Positions 51,289 to 59,996 of a stretch of 64,000 nucleotides of DNA are shown one piece after another (positions within the stretch are counted from its first letter, which is position 1; the number at the start of each line of letters is the position of its first letter). The stretch comes from Brachybacterium faecium DSM 4810 (lineage in GTDB: Bacteria > Actinomycetota > Actinomycetes > Actinomycetales > Dermabacteraceae), in the NCBI GenBank assembly GCA_000023405.1, contig CP001643.1, positions 1,488,001 through 1,552,000 on the forward strand, in the 5' to 3' direction. A program made the translations under genes and the position numbers. Under the pieces are notes generated by a model. The model was not told where the DNA came from. It made no database searches and saw only the letters and a program-made list of their open reading frames with translations.

Positions 51289-52238
51289 CCACCATGCGAC
51301 GGTTCCTCCTGTATGTGCACACGGGCCGCCGCGCCGCGCTGCGCGCGATGCTCAGCGTGCTCGAGGAGCTCCGGCTGCGGAACGTGCGGGCGGTCGTGGT
51401 CGACGAGCAGGTCGAGGAGATCCTCGCCCTGCCCGAGGACATGGCCCCGCCGAAGCTGATCACCTTCCTCACCAACGGCGCCGTGGACGTGCGCGCCGCG
51501 GTCTCCGCGGCGGACGTCGTCGAGCTCGGCATCGTGCTCGGCGGCGACGGGACCATCCTGCGAGCGCTCGAGGCGGTGCGCGAGGCGGACATCCCCGTCC
51601 ACGGCGTGAACCTCGGGCACGTGGGCTTTCTCGCCGAGAGCGAGGTGGAGGACCTCTCGATCACCGTCGCGCGACTGCTGGACGGCGACTACGACATCGA
51701 GAAGCGCTCCACGCTGGACATCACCGTCCTGGACTCCGAGGACGAGCTGGTCGACCACCACTGGGCGCTGAACGAGGCCTCCCTCGAGAAGGCCGACCGG
51801 CAGAAGATGATCAACGTCGCGATCGAGATCGACGGCCGGCCCGTCTCCTCCTTCGGCGCCGACGGCGTGCTGCTGTCCACCTCCACCGGATCGACCGCCT
51901 ACGCCTTCAGCGCCGGGGGACCGGTGATCTGGCCCGAGGTGGACGCGATGATGCTGATCCCCCTGGCGGCCCACGCGCTGTTCGCGCGTCCGCTCGTGCT
52001 GGGACGCTCCTCCGAGGCGGCGGTCGAGATGACGCTCGACAACCGCGAGGACGGCATCCTCACGCTCGACGGCCGCCGCGGTGCGGACATCACCGCCGGC
52101 ATGCGCATCGAGGCCCGGCTCTCCCCGCGGTCGGTGCGCCTGGCCCGGCTGGCACCGACACCCTTCGCGGACCGGCTGGTCGAGAAGTTCCAGCTGCCCG
52201 TCGTGGGATGGCGGGGGCGCGGCCCCCGCACCCGCTGA
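51285..52238 (+). CDS. nadK: NAD kinase
   Basis: Makes NADP from NAD with ATP or polyphosphate. 317 residues. The catalytic GGDGTILRALEAVREADIPV, VNLGHVGFLAE, the NE motif in LNEASLEKADRQ, and the glycine-rich STGSTAYAFSAGGPVIWPEV are all intact. ATG 51285 overlaps the tlyA stop by four bases. Confidence 0.97.
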   Translation: MTTMRRFLLYVHTGRRAALRAMLSVLEELRLRNVRAVVVDEQVEEILALPEDMAPPKLITFLTNGAVDVRAAVSAADVVELGIVLGGDGTILRALEAVREADIPVHGVNLGHVGFLAESEVEDLSITVARLLDGDYDIEKRSTLDITVLDSEDELVDHHWALNEASLEKADRQKMINVAIEIDGRPVSSFGADGVLLSTSTGSTAYAFSAGGPVIWPEVDAMMLIPLAAHALFARPLVLGRSSEAAVEMTLDNREDGILTLDGRRGADITAGMRIEARLSPRSVRLARLAPTPFADRLVEKFQLPVVGWRGRGPRTR

Positions 52239-52252
52239 GAGAGGAGGCACCT

Positions 52253-54025
52253 GTGCTGTCCACTCTGCGCATCCGCCATATCGGCGTGATCGACGACGCC
52301 ATGCTCGACTTCGGTCCCGGCTTCACCGCCCTGACCGGCGAGACCGGCGCCGGCAAGACCATGATCGTCACCGGGCTGAGCATGCTGCTCGGCGGCCGGC
52401 TGGACCGCGGGCGCACCCGCGGCTCGAGCACCGTCGACGGCACGCTGTCGCTGACCGGCCACACCGAGCTCGCCGCCGCGCTCGACGAGCTCGGCGCCGA
52501 CGAGGACGACGGCGAGGTGCTCGTGGTCCGGCGCGTCACCCGCGACGGCCGCTCGCGAGCCCAGATCGGCGGGGTCCCCGTCCCCATCGGCACGCTCTCC
52601 CGCCTGGTGGGCACCGCCGTCACCGTGCACGGCCAGTCCGATCAGCAGCGGCTGCGGGACCCGGAGGCGCAGCGGGAGGCGCTGGACCGCTTCGCCGAGG
52701 CCGAGGTCGGCACGCTGCTCAGACGGCACCGCGAGATCTGGCGCGAGCGCTCCGCCCTCGCCGCACGGGTCACCGAGCTCGAGGAGCTGCTCGCCGAGCG
52801 GGACCGCCGCGGCACCATGCTCCGCGACGCCCTCGAACGGCTCGAGCAGGCCGACCCGCAGGAGGACGAGGACGTCTCGCTGCGCGCCGAGATCGAACGG
52901 CTCGGCAACGCGGAGGAGCTGCGCGGTGCCGCCGGACAGGCCGCCCTGGCCCTGGTGGGCGACGACGACGGCCCGGCCGCGGCACCGCTGCTCGCCGTCG
53001 CGGCGGAGGCGCTCGGACGTGCGGCCCGCACCGACCCGACGCTCGAACCGCTCGTCGAACGGCTGGATTCCGTGCGCATCGAGCTCTCGGACGTCGCCGC
53101 GGAGATCTCCCGCTACGCCGAGGACATCGACGCCTCGCCCGGCCGGATGGAGGAGGCCAACGAGCGCCTCCACGAGCTGACGGTGCTGGTGCGGGACCTC
53201 GGCGCGATGCTCCCCGGCCCCGAGGGGCCGGCCGAGGAGATCAGCACGCTGCTGGCCACCTCCCGCACCGCCGCCATCGACCTGGACCGCTACGACGGCG
53301 CCGAGAGCGAACGCGCCGAGGCCGCCTCCCGCCTCGCCCAGCTCGAGACCGAGCTCGACGACGCCGCCGAGGCCCTCACCGCGGCCCGCACGGCCGCCGC
53401 CTCCGCCCTCTCCGCCGCCGTGCAGGAGGAGCTGCACCACCTCGAGATGCCGGATGCGGAGATCCGCGTGGACGTCACCGCGCAGAGCCACCGCTCCCAC
53501 GGCCGCGACGCGGTCGCGATCCTGCTGGCCCCGCATCCGGGGGCGCAGCACCTGCCGGTCGCCCAGGCGGCCTCCGGCGGCGAGCTCTCCCGGGTGATGC
53601 TCGCCCTCGAGGTCGCGCTGTCCTCCTCACGCAACGACCGCACCGCTGCACCGGTGTTCGTCTTCGACGAGATCGACGCCGGGATCGGGGGCCGGGCCGC
53701 GCTCGCGGTGGGGCAGCGCCTCGCCCGGCTCGCCCGCCACGCCCAGGTGATCGTGGTGACCCACCTGCCGCAGGTCGCCGCCCACGCGAGCACCCACCTG
53801 CAGATCGTGAAGTCCTCCCACGACGGCACCACCAGCTCCACGGTGGAGACCCTCGACCGCCCCGACCGGATCCGCGAGCTGGCCCGGATGCTCGCCGGCG
53901 ACGACGCCTCCGACGTCGCCCTCGCCCATGCGGAGGAGCTGCTGGACGAGGCCCGCGCCGTCACCGCGGAGCACGGCACCGGCCGTGCCGCCGCGCACAG
54001 CGCCGGCCGGGGAGCGGAGCGATGA
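52253..54025 (+). CDS. recN: DNA repair protein RecN
   Basis: SMC-like ATPase for double-strand break repair. 590 residues from GTG 52253, with a GAGGAGG 5-6 nt upstream. Walker A GETGAGKTM at about 29-37. A long coiled-coil middle contains LERLEQADPQEDEDVSLRAE and QLETELDDAAEALTAARTAA. The C-terminal lobe has the signature ASGGELSRVMLALE and Walker B PVFVFDEIDAGIGG. It overlaps steA by ATGA. Confidence 0.97.
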   Translation: MLSTLRIRHIGVIDDAMLDFGPGFTALTGETGAGKTMIVTGLSMLLGGRLDRGRTRGSSTVDGTLSLTGHTELAAALDELGADEDDGEVLVVRRVTRDGRSRAQIGGVPVPIGTLSRLVGTAVTVHGQSDQQRLRDPEAQREALDRFAEAEVGTLLRRHREIWRERSALAARVTELEELLAERDRRGTMLRDALERLEQADPQEDEDVSLRAEIERLGNAEELRGAAGQAALALVGDDDGPAAAPLLAVAAEALGRAARTDPTLEPLVERLDSVRIELSDVAAEISRYAEDIDASPGRMEEANERLHELTVLVRDLGAMLPGPEGPAEEISTLLATSRTAAIDLDRYDGAESERAEAASRLAQLETELDDAAEALTAARTAAASALSAAVQEELHHLEMPDAEIRVDVTAQSHRSHGRDAVAILLAPHPGAQHLPVAQAASGGELSRVMLALEVALSSSRNDRTAAPVFVFDEIDAGIGGRAALAVGQRLARLARHAQVIVVTHLPQVAAHASTHLQIVKSSHDGTTSSTVETLDRPDRIRELARMLAGDDASDVALAHAEELLDEARAVTAEHGTGRAAAHSAGRGAER

Positions 54026-55191
54026 GCCCCTCCCTCGCGGGCACCGCGCGCCTCGGCAAGCGCACCAAGGACCTCACCAAGCGCCTCCAGCCCGGCGACA
54101 TCGCCGTGATCGACCACGAGGACATCGACCGGGTCGCCGCCGAGGCCCTCGTGGAGCGGCAGCCGGCCGCGGTGCTCAACGTCGCCGCCTCCACCTCCGG
54201 CAGGTACCCCAACGCCGGTCCGCGGATCCTCGTGGACGCCGGCATCGTGCTGGTCGACGGCCTGGGCCCCGCCGTCTTCGAGGAGGTCCGCGACGGCGAG
54301 CAGCTCACGATCGCCGGGCACGAGGTGCTCCTCGAGGACAGGCCCATCGCCGCCGGCACCCGGCAGGACGACGCGACGGTGACCGCCTCCCTCGAGATCG
54401 CGCGCGAGGGCCTGTCCGAACAGCTCGAGCTGTTCGCGCAGAACACCATGGAGTACATGCTGCGCGAACGGGACCTGCTGCTGGACGGCATCGGCGCCCC
54501 GGACGTGGCCACCCGCATGGACGGCCGCCCGGTGCTCATCGTCGTGCGCGGCTACCACTACAAGGAGGACCTCGCCACCCTCAAGCCGTTCCTGCGCGAG
54601 AACCGCCCCATCATCATCGGCGTCGACGGCGGTGCCGATGCCGTGCTCGAGGCGGGCTTCCACCCCGACATGATCATCGGCGACATGGACTCCGTCTCCG
54701 ACCGCGCGCTGCGCGGCGGCTCCGAGCTGGTGGTGCACGCCTATCGCGATGGCCGCGCCCCGGGGATGGAGCGGCTCGCCGCGCTGGGGATCGAGGACGG
54801 CGCGATCGCCTTCCCCGCCTCCGGCACCAGCGAGGACATCGCGATGCTGCTGGCCGACGAGAAGGGCGCCTCCGTGATCGTCGCCGTCGGCACCCACGGC
54901 ACCCTCGAGGAGTTCCTCGACAAGGGCCGCGCCGGCATGAGCTCCACCTTCCTCACCCGGCTGCGGATCGGCTCGAAGCTCGTCGACGCGAAGGGCGTCT
55001 CCCGCCTGTACCGTCAGAGGATCTCCACCTTCCAACTGGTGCTGCTGGCCCTGGCCGGGCTGGCGGCGCTCGCCGTCGCACTCTGGGCGACCCCCGGCGG
55101 GCAGGCGCTGGTCCAGATCCTCGGCGCCCGCCTGGACGGGGTCCTGTCCTGGTTCACCATGCTGTTCTCACCCCGGGTCACCGGGGCGTAG
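54022..55191 (+). CDS. steA: SteA-like cytokinetic ring protein (thiamin pyrophosphokinase-like fold)
   Basis: 389 residues. The N-terminal half is the SteA-specific domain (LQPGDIAVIDHEDIDRVAAE). The middle resembles the thiamin-pyrophosphokinase catalytic domain, with GVDGGADAVLEAGFHPDMII and GDMDSVSDRAL, but that role is doubtful. One membrane span lies near the C-terminus (FQLVLLALAGLAALAVALWA, about 342-361). In corynebacteria SteA and SteB work together at the septum in daughter-cell separation. It is followed 15 bp later by steB, the same order as Rv1697-Rv1698. Confidence 0.9.
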   Translation: MSPSLAGTARLGKRTKDLTKRLQPGDIAVIDHEDIDRVAAEALVERQPAAVLNVAASTSGRYPNAGPRILVDAGIVLVDGLGPAVFEEVRDGEQLTIAGHEVLLEDRPIAAGTRQDDATVTASLEIAREGLSEQLELFAQNTMEYMLRERDLLLDGIGAPDVATRMDGRPVLIVVRGYHYKEDLATLKPFLRENRPIIIGVDGGADAVLEAGFHPDMIIGDMDSVSDRALRGGSELVVHAYRDGRAPGMERLAALGIEDGAIAFPASGTSEDIAMLLADEKGASVIVAVGTHGTLEEFLDKGRAGMSSTFLTRLRIGSKLVDAKGVSRLYRQRISTFQLVLLALAGLAALAVALWATPGGQALVQILGARLDGVLSWFTMLFSPRVTGA

Positions 55192-55206
55192 GAGGGTCAC
55201 CGCCCC

Positions 55207-56364
55207 GTGATCGATTTCCGATACCACCTCGTCTCGCTGATCTCCGTGTTCCTCGCGCTCGCCGTGGGCATCGTCCTCGGCGCCGGGCCGCTGCGCGAGA
55301 ACCTCGGCGACCAGCTGGCCGGCCAGGTCGAGCAGCTGCGCACCGAGCAGGAGCAGCTGCGCTCCGACGCCGAGTCCCTCTCCACCAAGCACGACCAGCT
55401 CGCCACCTTCGTCGCGGACCTCGGCCCGGAGCTCGTCGAGGGCACCCTCGAGGGCAAGCAGATCGCGGTGCTCACCGACGACCGCTCCACCCGTCCCGGC
55501 ATCGAGCGCATGATGTCGCTGCTCACCGCGTCGGGCGTCGAGTCGCCGACGCGGATCGGGATGGAGACCTCGCTGTGGTCCCCGGAGGGCGCCTCCGAGC
55601 GGGCGGCGGCGCTCGAGGAGATCCGCGCCATCGCCCCGGAGACGCTCACCGCCGATCCCGATGACGAGCTCACCGATGCCGCCCAGCTCGCCGGTCTCCT
55701 CCCCACGCTCCTGCACGGCGGCGGCGACCTCTCGCCCGAGCTGCGCCAGCAGCTGTGGGACGTGCTGGTGGACCATCAGCTCGTGGTCGTCGACGGCACG
55801 GTCCCCGCGCAGGTCGATGCCGTGATCTACACCGGTGCGGCGCCGGAGGAGCTCGCCGTCGACACCGAGGACGAGGAGGTCGCGACGGAGCGTGCACAGA
55901 GCCTGCTCGCCCTGCAGACGCATCTGCTGCGCGTGCTCGCCGACACCGGCCTGCCCGCCGTGGTCTCCGCCGACACGCCCGGCAACGACGCCTCCAACGG
56001 CATCCTGCGCACGGTGCGGGGCGATGCCGACTTCGACGACCTCTCGACCACCGACCGCCTGCAGGAGGCCGACGGGCCGCTGCTGTCCGTGCTCGCCCTG
56101 ATCGAGCAGGTCCGCGGCGGGGCGGGGGCCTACGGCACCACCGCCGACGCCGAGGACCGCCTCCCGTCCCTGCCCGAGACGCAGGGGGTCGAGGAGCAGG
56201 CCGCCGCGCAGGACCAGCCCCAGGACGAAGCGCAGGGCGAGGCACAGGACGCAGCCGAGGGCGAGAGCCAGGACACGGGCCAGGGCGAGGCCCAGGGACA
56301 GCCCGCAGGGCAGGACGCCGGGGACGGCTCCGTGACGCCCTCGGACGACGGGGGAGAGGGATGA
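55207..56364 (+). CDS. steB: SteB/MctB-like membrane-anchored protein (annotated as copper transporter family)
   Basis: 385 residues from GTG 55207. A short N-terminal membrane span (YHLVSLISVFLALAVGIVLG) leads to an external coiled coil (QLAGQVEQLRTEQEQLRSDA) and a globular domain. The last 60 residues are a Gln/Glu/Gly/Ala repeat (EAQGEAQDAAEGESQDTGQG) of low complexity. The family includes mycobacterial MctB, linked to copper, and corynebacterial SteB, linked to division with SteA. Adjacency to steA favours the division role. It overlaps the next gene by ATGA. Confidence 0.9.
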   Translation: MIDFRYHLVSLISVFLALAVGIVLGAGPLRENLGDQLAGQVEQLRTEQEQLRSDAESLSTKHDQLATFVADLGPELVEGTLEGKQIAVLTDDRSTRPGIERMMSLLTASGVESPTRIGMETSLWSPEGASERAAALEEIRAIAPETLTADPDDELTDAAQLAGLLPTLLHGGGDLSPELRQQLWDVLVDHQLVVVDGTVPAQVDAVIYTGAAPEELAVDTEDEEVATERAQSLLALQTHLLRVLADTGLPAVVSADTPGNDASNGILRTVRGDADFDDLSTTDRLQEADGPLLSVLALIEQVRGGAGAYGTTADAEDRLPSLPETQGVEEQAAAQDQPQDEAQGEAQDAAEGESQDTGQGEAQGQPAGQDAGDGSVTPSDDGGEG

Positions 56365-57170
56365 GCGCCTCGCTGCGCGCCGAGCTGCGCCGCACCAACT
56401 TCGCCGGCCGCCGGGTGAGCCTGCTCGAGGGCGCCCTCGTCGTCGGCGGTGTCACCGTGCTCGCCACCCGCACCGGGCGGGCCGCGGACGCCGCCGTCCT
56501 CGCAGGGATCGGCGCGCTGGGCCTGATCGACGACGTGTGGGAGCCCCGTCAGCGCCGTGCCGGCCGCCCCGTCAGCAAGGGGCTGCGCGGACACCTCGGC
56601 GCCCTGCGCTCCGGACGCCTGACCACCGGCGCCGCCAAGGCGCTGGGGATCCCGCTGCTCGCCCTCGGCGGCGCCGCCGCCGCACCCGGCCCGCGCCGCG
56701 GGGCGATGGTGCTCGCGGACGCCGCGCTCGTCGCCGGCAGCGCGAACCTCGCCAACCTGCTCGATCTGCGGCCCGGCCGTGCGCTCAAGGCGGTGCTGCC
56801 CGGCGCGGTCGTGCTCGCCGCCGCTCCCGGCGGCGACCCGCGCGACGAGAGCGGCCGCCGGCTCGGCCTGGCCGCCGCCCTGCCCGCGCTCCTCGCCCTG
56901 CCCGCCGATCTGCGCGAGCACGGCATGCTGGGCGATGCCGGCGCCAACATCCTGGGCGCGGCCGTGGGCGGCGCCGCGAGCCGCCGCCTGCCCGTCCCGG
57001 CCCGGCTGTGCCTGCTCGGCGGGATCGTCGCCCTCACCTTGACGAGCGAACGCGTGAGCTTCAGCGCGGTCATCGACCGCAGCCCCGCCCTGCGCGCCCT
57101 GGACCAGCTCGGCCGCCGGCCCGCGCCCCGTCCAGAGGACACCGGCCCGGCAATGGGGGAGCAGCGATGA
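56361..57170 (+). CDS. MraY/WecA-like phospho-sugar transferase (short form)
   Basis: 269 residues of an integral membrane protein in the polyprenyl-phosphate phosphosugar transferase family. The family motifs remain: NFAGRRV near 13-19, the Mg-binding Asp pair in LGLIDDVWE (57-58), the NLANLLDLRPGRALK motif near 130-144, and HGMLGDAGANILG near 192-204. It lacks the first one or two spans of MraY and is about 60-80 residues shorter. It may load a sugar phosphate onto a carrier lipid for wall glycan or another polymer. It is coupled by ATGA to both steB and murJ. Confidence 0.8.
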   Translation: MSASLRAELRRTNFAGRRVSLLEGALVVGGVTVLATRTGRAADAAVLAGIGALGLIDDVWEPRQRRAGRPVSKGLRGHLGALRSGRLTTGAAKALGIPLLALGGAAAAPGPRRGAMVLADAALVAGSANLANLLDLRPGRALKAVLPGAVVLAAAPGGDPRDESGRRLGLAAALPALLALPADLREHGMLGDAGANILGAAVGGAASRRLPVPARLCLLGGIVALTLTSERVSFSAVIDRSPALRALDQLGRRPAPRPEDTGPAMGEQR

Positions 57171-58933
57171 GCCCCGCGGATTCCCGGCCCTCCCGCGCCG
57201 CGACCCGTCGCGGCGGGATCGCGCGCTCCGTGCTGCGGGGCGCGGGCGTGATCCTCGTGGTGACCGTCTTCGCCCGTATCGCCGGGTTCGTGCGCTACCT
57301 CGTCTTCGGCGCGAGCGTGGGCGCCGGTGACGTGGGCACCGCCTACACCACCGCGAACATGCTCCCGAACGTGCTGTTCGAGGTGGTCGCCGGCGGGATG
57401 CTCGCCGCCGTGGTGGTCCCGCTCATCGCGGGACTGGTCCCCGAGGGCGACCCGGGCGGACCGCTCGAGGCCGACGCGACGGCAGACCCCCGCACCGTCG
57501 AGCAGCTGCGCTCGGAGGAGACGTCCCGCACCGCCGAGGAGGGTGCGGCGCTCGCCGACCGGATCACCTCCACGCTGCTGACCTGGACCCTGCTGGGCAC
57601 CGGCGTGCTCGCGGTCGTGGTGATCGCGCTGTCGGGCCCGCTGGCCCAGCTGCTGCTGGCCGCGGAGTCGCCCGGCGCCGCCGGGGTGCCGCTGGGGGCG
57701 ACGCTGCTGCGCATCTTCGCGCTCCAGCTGCCGCTGTACGGGATCGCGGTGGTGCTGGCCGCCTACCTGCAGGCCCGCAAGCGCTTCCTGTGGCCCGCGA
57801 TGATGCCGCTGCTGTCCTCGGTGACGGTGATGATCGCCTACCGGGCCTACGCCCACCTGGTGCCCCCGGTCGCCACCGCCACCACGATCGACCGGGCCCC
57901 GGTGTGGTGGCTCGGCTGGGGCACCACCGCCGGGGTCGCGATCATGGCGGTCCCCGTGGTCGTGACCGCGGTGCGCTCCGGGCTGCGGCTGCGCCCCTCG
58001 CTGTCCATGCCGCCCGGCTACGGCCGGCGCGCCCTCGCCCTGGGCGGGGCGGGCCTCGGAGCCGTCGGCGCACAGCAGGCGGTGCTCGCACTGGTGATGC
58101 TGCTCGCCATGCGCGCCGGGGGAGTGGGCACCCTGCCCGTCTTCCAGTACGCGCAGGCGCTGTACCTCCTGCCCTACGCGGTGCTCGTCGTCCCCCTGGT
58201 CACGTCGGTGTTCCCGCATCTGTCGGAGCTGCGTCTGGTGGGGGACCGCTCGGGCTTCGCGAAGATCGCCGCCGCCTCCGTCCGCACCGTCATGGTCGTC
58301 TCCGTGATCGGTGCCGCGATGCTCGTGGCCGCCGGGCCGGCGCTCGAGCACTTCTTCCACCTCATCGACCGTGCCGGCGCGACCGGCGTCGGCTCCACCA
58401 CGGCCGGGCTCGCGCTGGGCCTGGTCGGCTTCGCGGTCTCGTTCCAGTGCACCCGGATCCTCTCGGCCGCGCTGCGCGCCCGGGACGCTCTGCTCGTCGG
58501 CTCCGTCGGCTGGGTGATCGCCGGCGTGGTGATCCTCCTGGTGGTGCTGCCCAGCCCCGAACGCACCGCGGCGGAGGCCTCGACGGCCTTCGGGCTGGCG
58601 ATGGCGCTCGGCATGGCCGTGGCCGGGCTGGTGGGCCTGGCCCGGATCGCGGACGTGCTCGAGCACGGCGGCCATCTCCCTCTGGTGCGGCGCACCGCGA
58701 TCATGGTCCCGCTCGCCGTGCTCGGCGGCGGGGTCCCCGGCCTCCTGCTCGCCCGCCGCCTGGTGACCAGCGACGCCGGCGAGCTGCGCACGGTGCTGCT
58801 GGGGGCGCTGTGCGGCCTGGCCGCCGGGCTGCTCGCCGCGGCGCTGATGGCCGCCGCCGATCCGGAGACCACCCGGAGGATGCTGCGGCGCCTGCGCGCA
58901 GGTCGCCACGGCGTGGCGAGGGCCGAGGGATGA
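57167..58933 (+). CDS. murJ: MurJ-like lipid II flippase
   Basis: 588 residues with about 14 membrane spans of the MOP/MviN superfamily. Seen: VTVFARIAGFVRYLVFGASV, TTANMLPNVLFEVVAGGMLA (the family N-terminal signature) and FALQLPLYGIAVVLAAYLQA. An acidic loop of about 55 residues (near 95-145) between early spans is unusual. It flips lipid-linked wall precursors outward. Here it is coupled to a phosphosugar transferase and a glycosyltransferase and not near an origin. It could be the genome's main MurJ or a second copy; this cannot be told here. Confidence 0.9.
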   Translation: MSPADSRPSRAATRRGGIARSVLRGAGVILVVTVFARIAGFVRYLVFGASVGAGDVGTAYTTANMLPNVLFEVVAGGMLAAVVVPLIAGLVPEGDPGGPLEADATADPRTVEQLRSEETSRTAEEGAALADRITSTLLTWTLLGTGVLAVVVIALSGPLAQLLLAAESPGAAGVPLGATLLRIFALQLPLYGIAVVLAAYLQARKRFLWPAMMPLLSSVTVMIAYRAYAHLVPPVATATTIDRAPVWWLGWGTTAGVAIMAVPVVVTAVRSGLRLRPSLSMPPGYGRRALALGGAGLGAVGAQQAVLALVMLLAMRAGGVGTLPVFQYAQALYLLPYAVLVVPLVTSVFPHLSELRLVGDRSGFAKIAAASVRTVMVVSVIGAAMLVAAGPALEHFFHLIDRAGATGVGSTTAGLALGLVGFAVSFQCTRILSAALRARDALLVGSVGWVIAGVVILLVVLPSPERTAAEASTAFGLAMALGMAVAGLVGLARIADVLEHGGHLPLVRRTAIMVPLAVLGGGVPGLLLARRLVTSDAGELRTVLLGALCGLAAGLLAAALMAAADPETTRRMLRRLRAGRHGVARAEG

Positions 58934-59985
58934 GCATCCTCCTGGTGCGCCCCGCCGCGAGCGGCGGCCTCGCCGCGCACGTCGACCACGAGCTCGCCCT
59001 GCTGCGCGCCGCGGGCCGGGACGTGGCCGAGGCGCCGGTGCGGATCCAGGAGCGCCCCCACTCGCTGGCGGATCTGCGCACGCTGCGCACCCTCCGCGCG
59101 GCGGCACGCGCCGCGACCCCGCCCGTGACGCTGCACGCCCACGGGCTGCGCGCAGGAGCGCTGGCCGCCCTCGCCCTCATCGGCCGCAGGCGGGAGCGCC
59201 TCGTGGTCACGCTGCACAACCGCACCGTCGGCTCCCGCGCGACGCGCACCGTCGGCGCCCTGCTGCTGCGGATCCTCGCGGGCCGCGCCGATGCCGTGCT
59301 CGCCGTGTCCCCCGACCTCGCCGAGATGGCGCGCCGGGCCGGCGCCCGCGACGTGCGGCACGCCGTCATCCCCGCGCCCGGGACGGCGCCAGAGAGCTCG
59401 GCCGAGCCCGCGCCGGAGCCCGCCCCCGATCCCGCACCGCCGACCGCGCACGCCGCCGAGCGTCTCGAGATCCTCGTGATCGCCCGCCTCGCCCCGCAGA
59501 AGGGGCTGCACGACCTGCTCGACGTCGCCGACGCGCTGCGGAGGCAGGCTCCGGTGAGGATCCGCGTGGCCGGGGACGGGCCGCTGCACGAGGAGCTCGC
59601 CGCGAGGATCCGTGCCGAGCGCCTCCCCGTGGAGCTGCTCGGTCGCCGCAGCGACGTGCCCGCGCTGCTGTCCGCGGCCGATCTGCTGGTCTCCACCGCG
59701 CACTGGGAGGGCCAGCCCGTGTCCCTGCAGGAGGCGCTGCGGTCCGGGATCGCGATCGTGGCCACTGACGCGGGCGGGACCCGGTGGGTCACCGGGGACG
59801 CCGCCCACCTGGTGCCCGTCGGCGACGTGCGCGCGCTCGCGGCGGCGATCACGGCGCTGCGCGAGAGCGGGACCCGTGATATGGCCGCGGCCGCCTCCCG
59901 CCGCCGTGCCCGCGAGCTGCCCACCGCGCAGGACCTCCTCGCCCAGCTCGATGAGGTGCTCGCCGCCGACCCCCGCGGCTGGTAG
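58930..59985 (+). CDS. Glycosyltransferase family 4 (GT-B)
   Basis: 351 residues. The N-terminal half shows LLVRPAASGGLAAHVDHELA, a GT4-type acceptor domain. The donor domain has VIARLAPQKGLHDLLDVADA, VRIRVAGDGPLHEEL and the retaining-enzyme motif EGQPVSLQEALRSG (E-x7-E). An Ala/Pro/Glu linker of about 30 residues joins the halves. It probably adds a sugar to the lipid-linked product of the neighbouring transferase; the sugar is unknown. It overlaps murJ by ATGA, and its TAG stop lies within the -10-like box before pyrG. Confidence 0.9.
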   Translation: MSILLVRPAASGGLAAHVDHELALLRAAGRDVAEAPVRIQERPHSLADLRTLRTLRAAARAATPPVTLHAHGLRAGALAALALIGRRRERLVVTLHNRTVGSRATRTVGALLLRILAGRADAVLAVSPDLAEMARRAGARDVRHAVIPAPGTAPESSAEPAPEPAPDPAPPTAHAAERLEILVIARLAPQKGLHDLLDVADALRRQAPVRIRVAGDGPLHEELAARIRAERLPVELLGRRSDVPALLSAADLLVSTAHWEGQPVSLQEALRSGIAIVATDAGGTRWVTGDAAHLVPVGDVRALAAAITALRESGTRDMAAAASRRRARELPTAQDLLAQLDEVLAADPRGW

Positions 59986-59996
59986 GTTGACAGTCC
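59983..59996 (+). promoter_or_regulatory. -10-like box TAGGTT before pyrG, sharing the upstream stop codon
   Basis: TAGGTT at 59983-59988 begins with the stop codon of the glycosyltransferase gene and is followed by eight bases and GTG 59997. No -35 or Shine-Dalgarno is clear. Confidence 0.35.
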
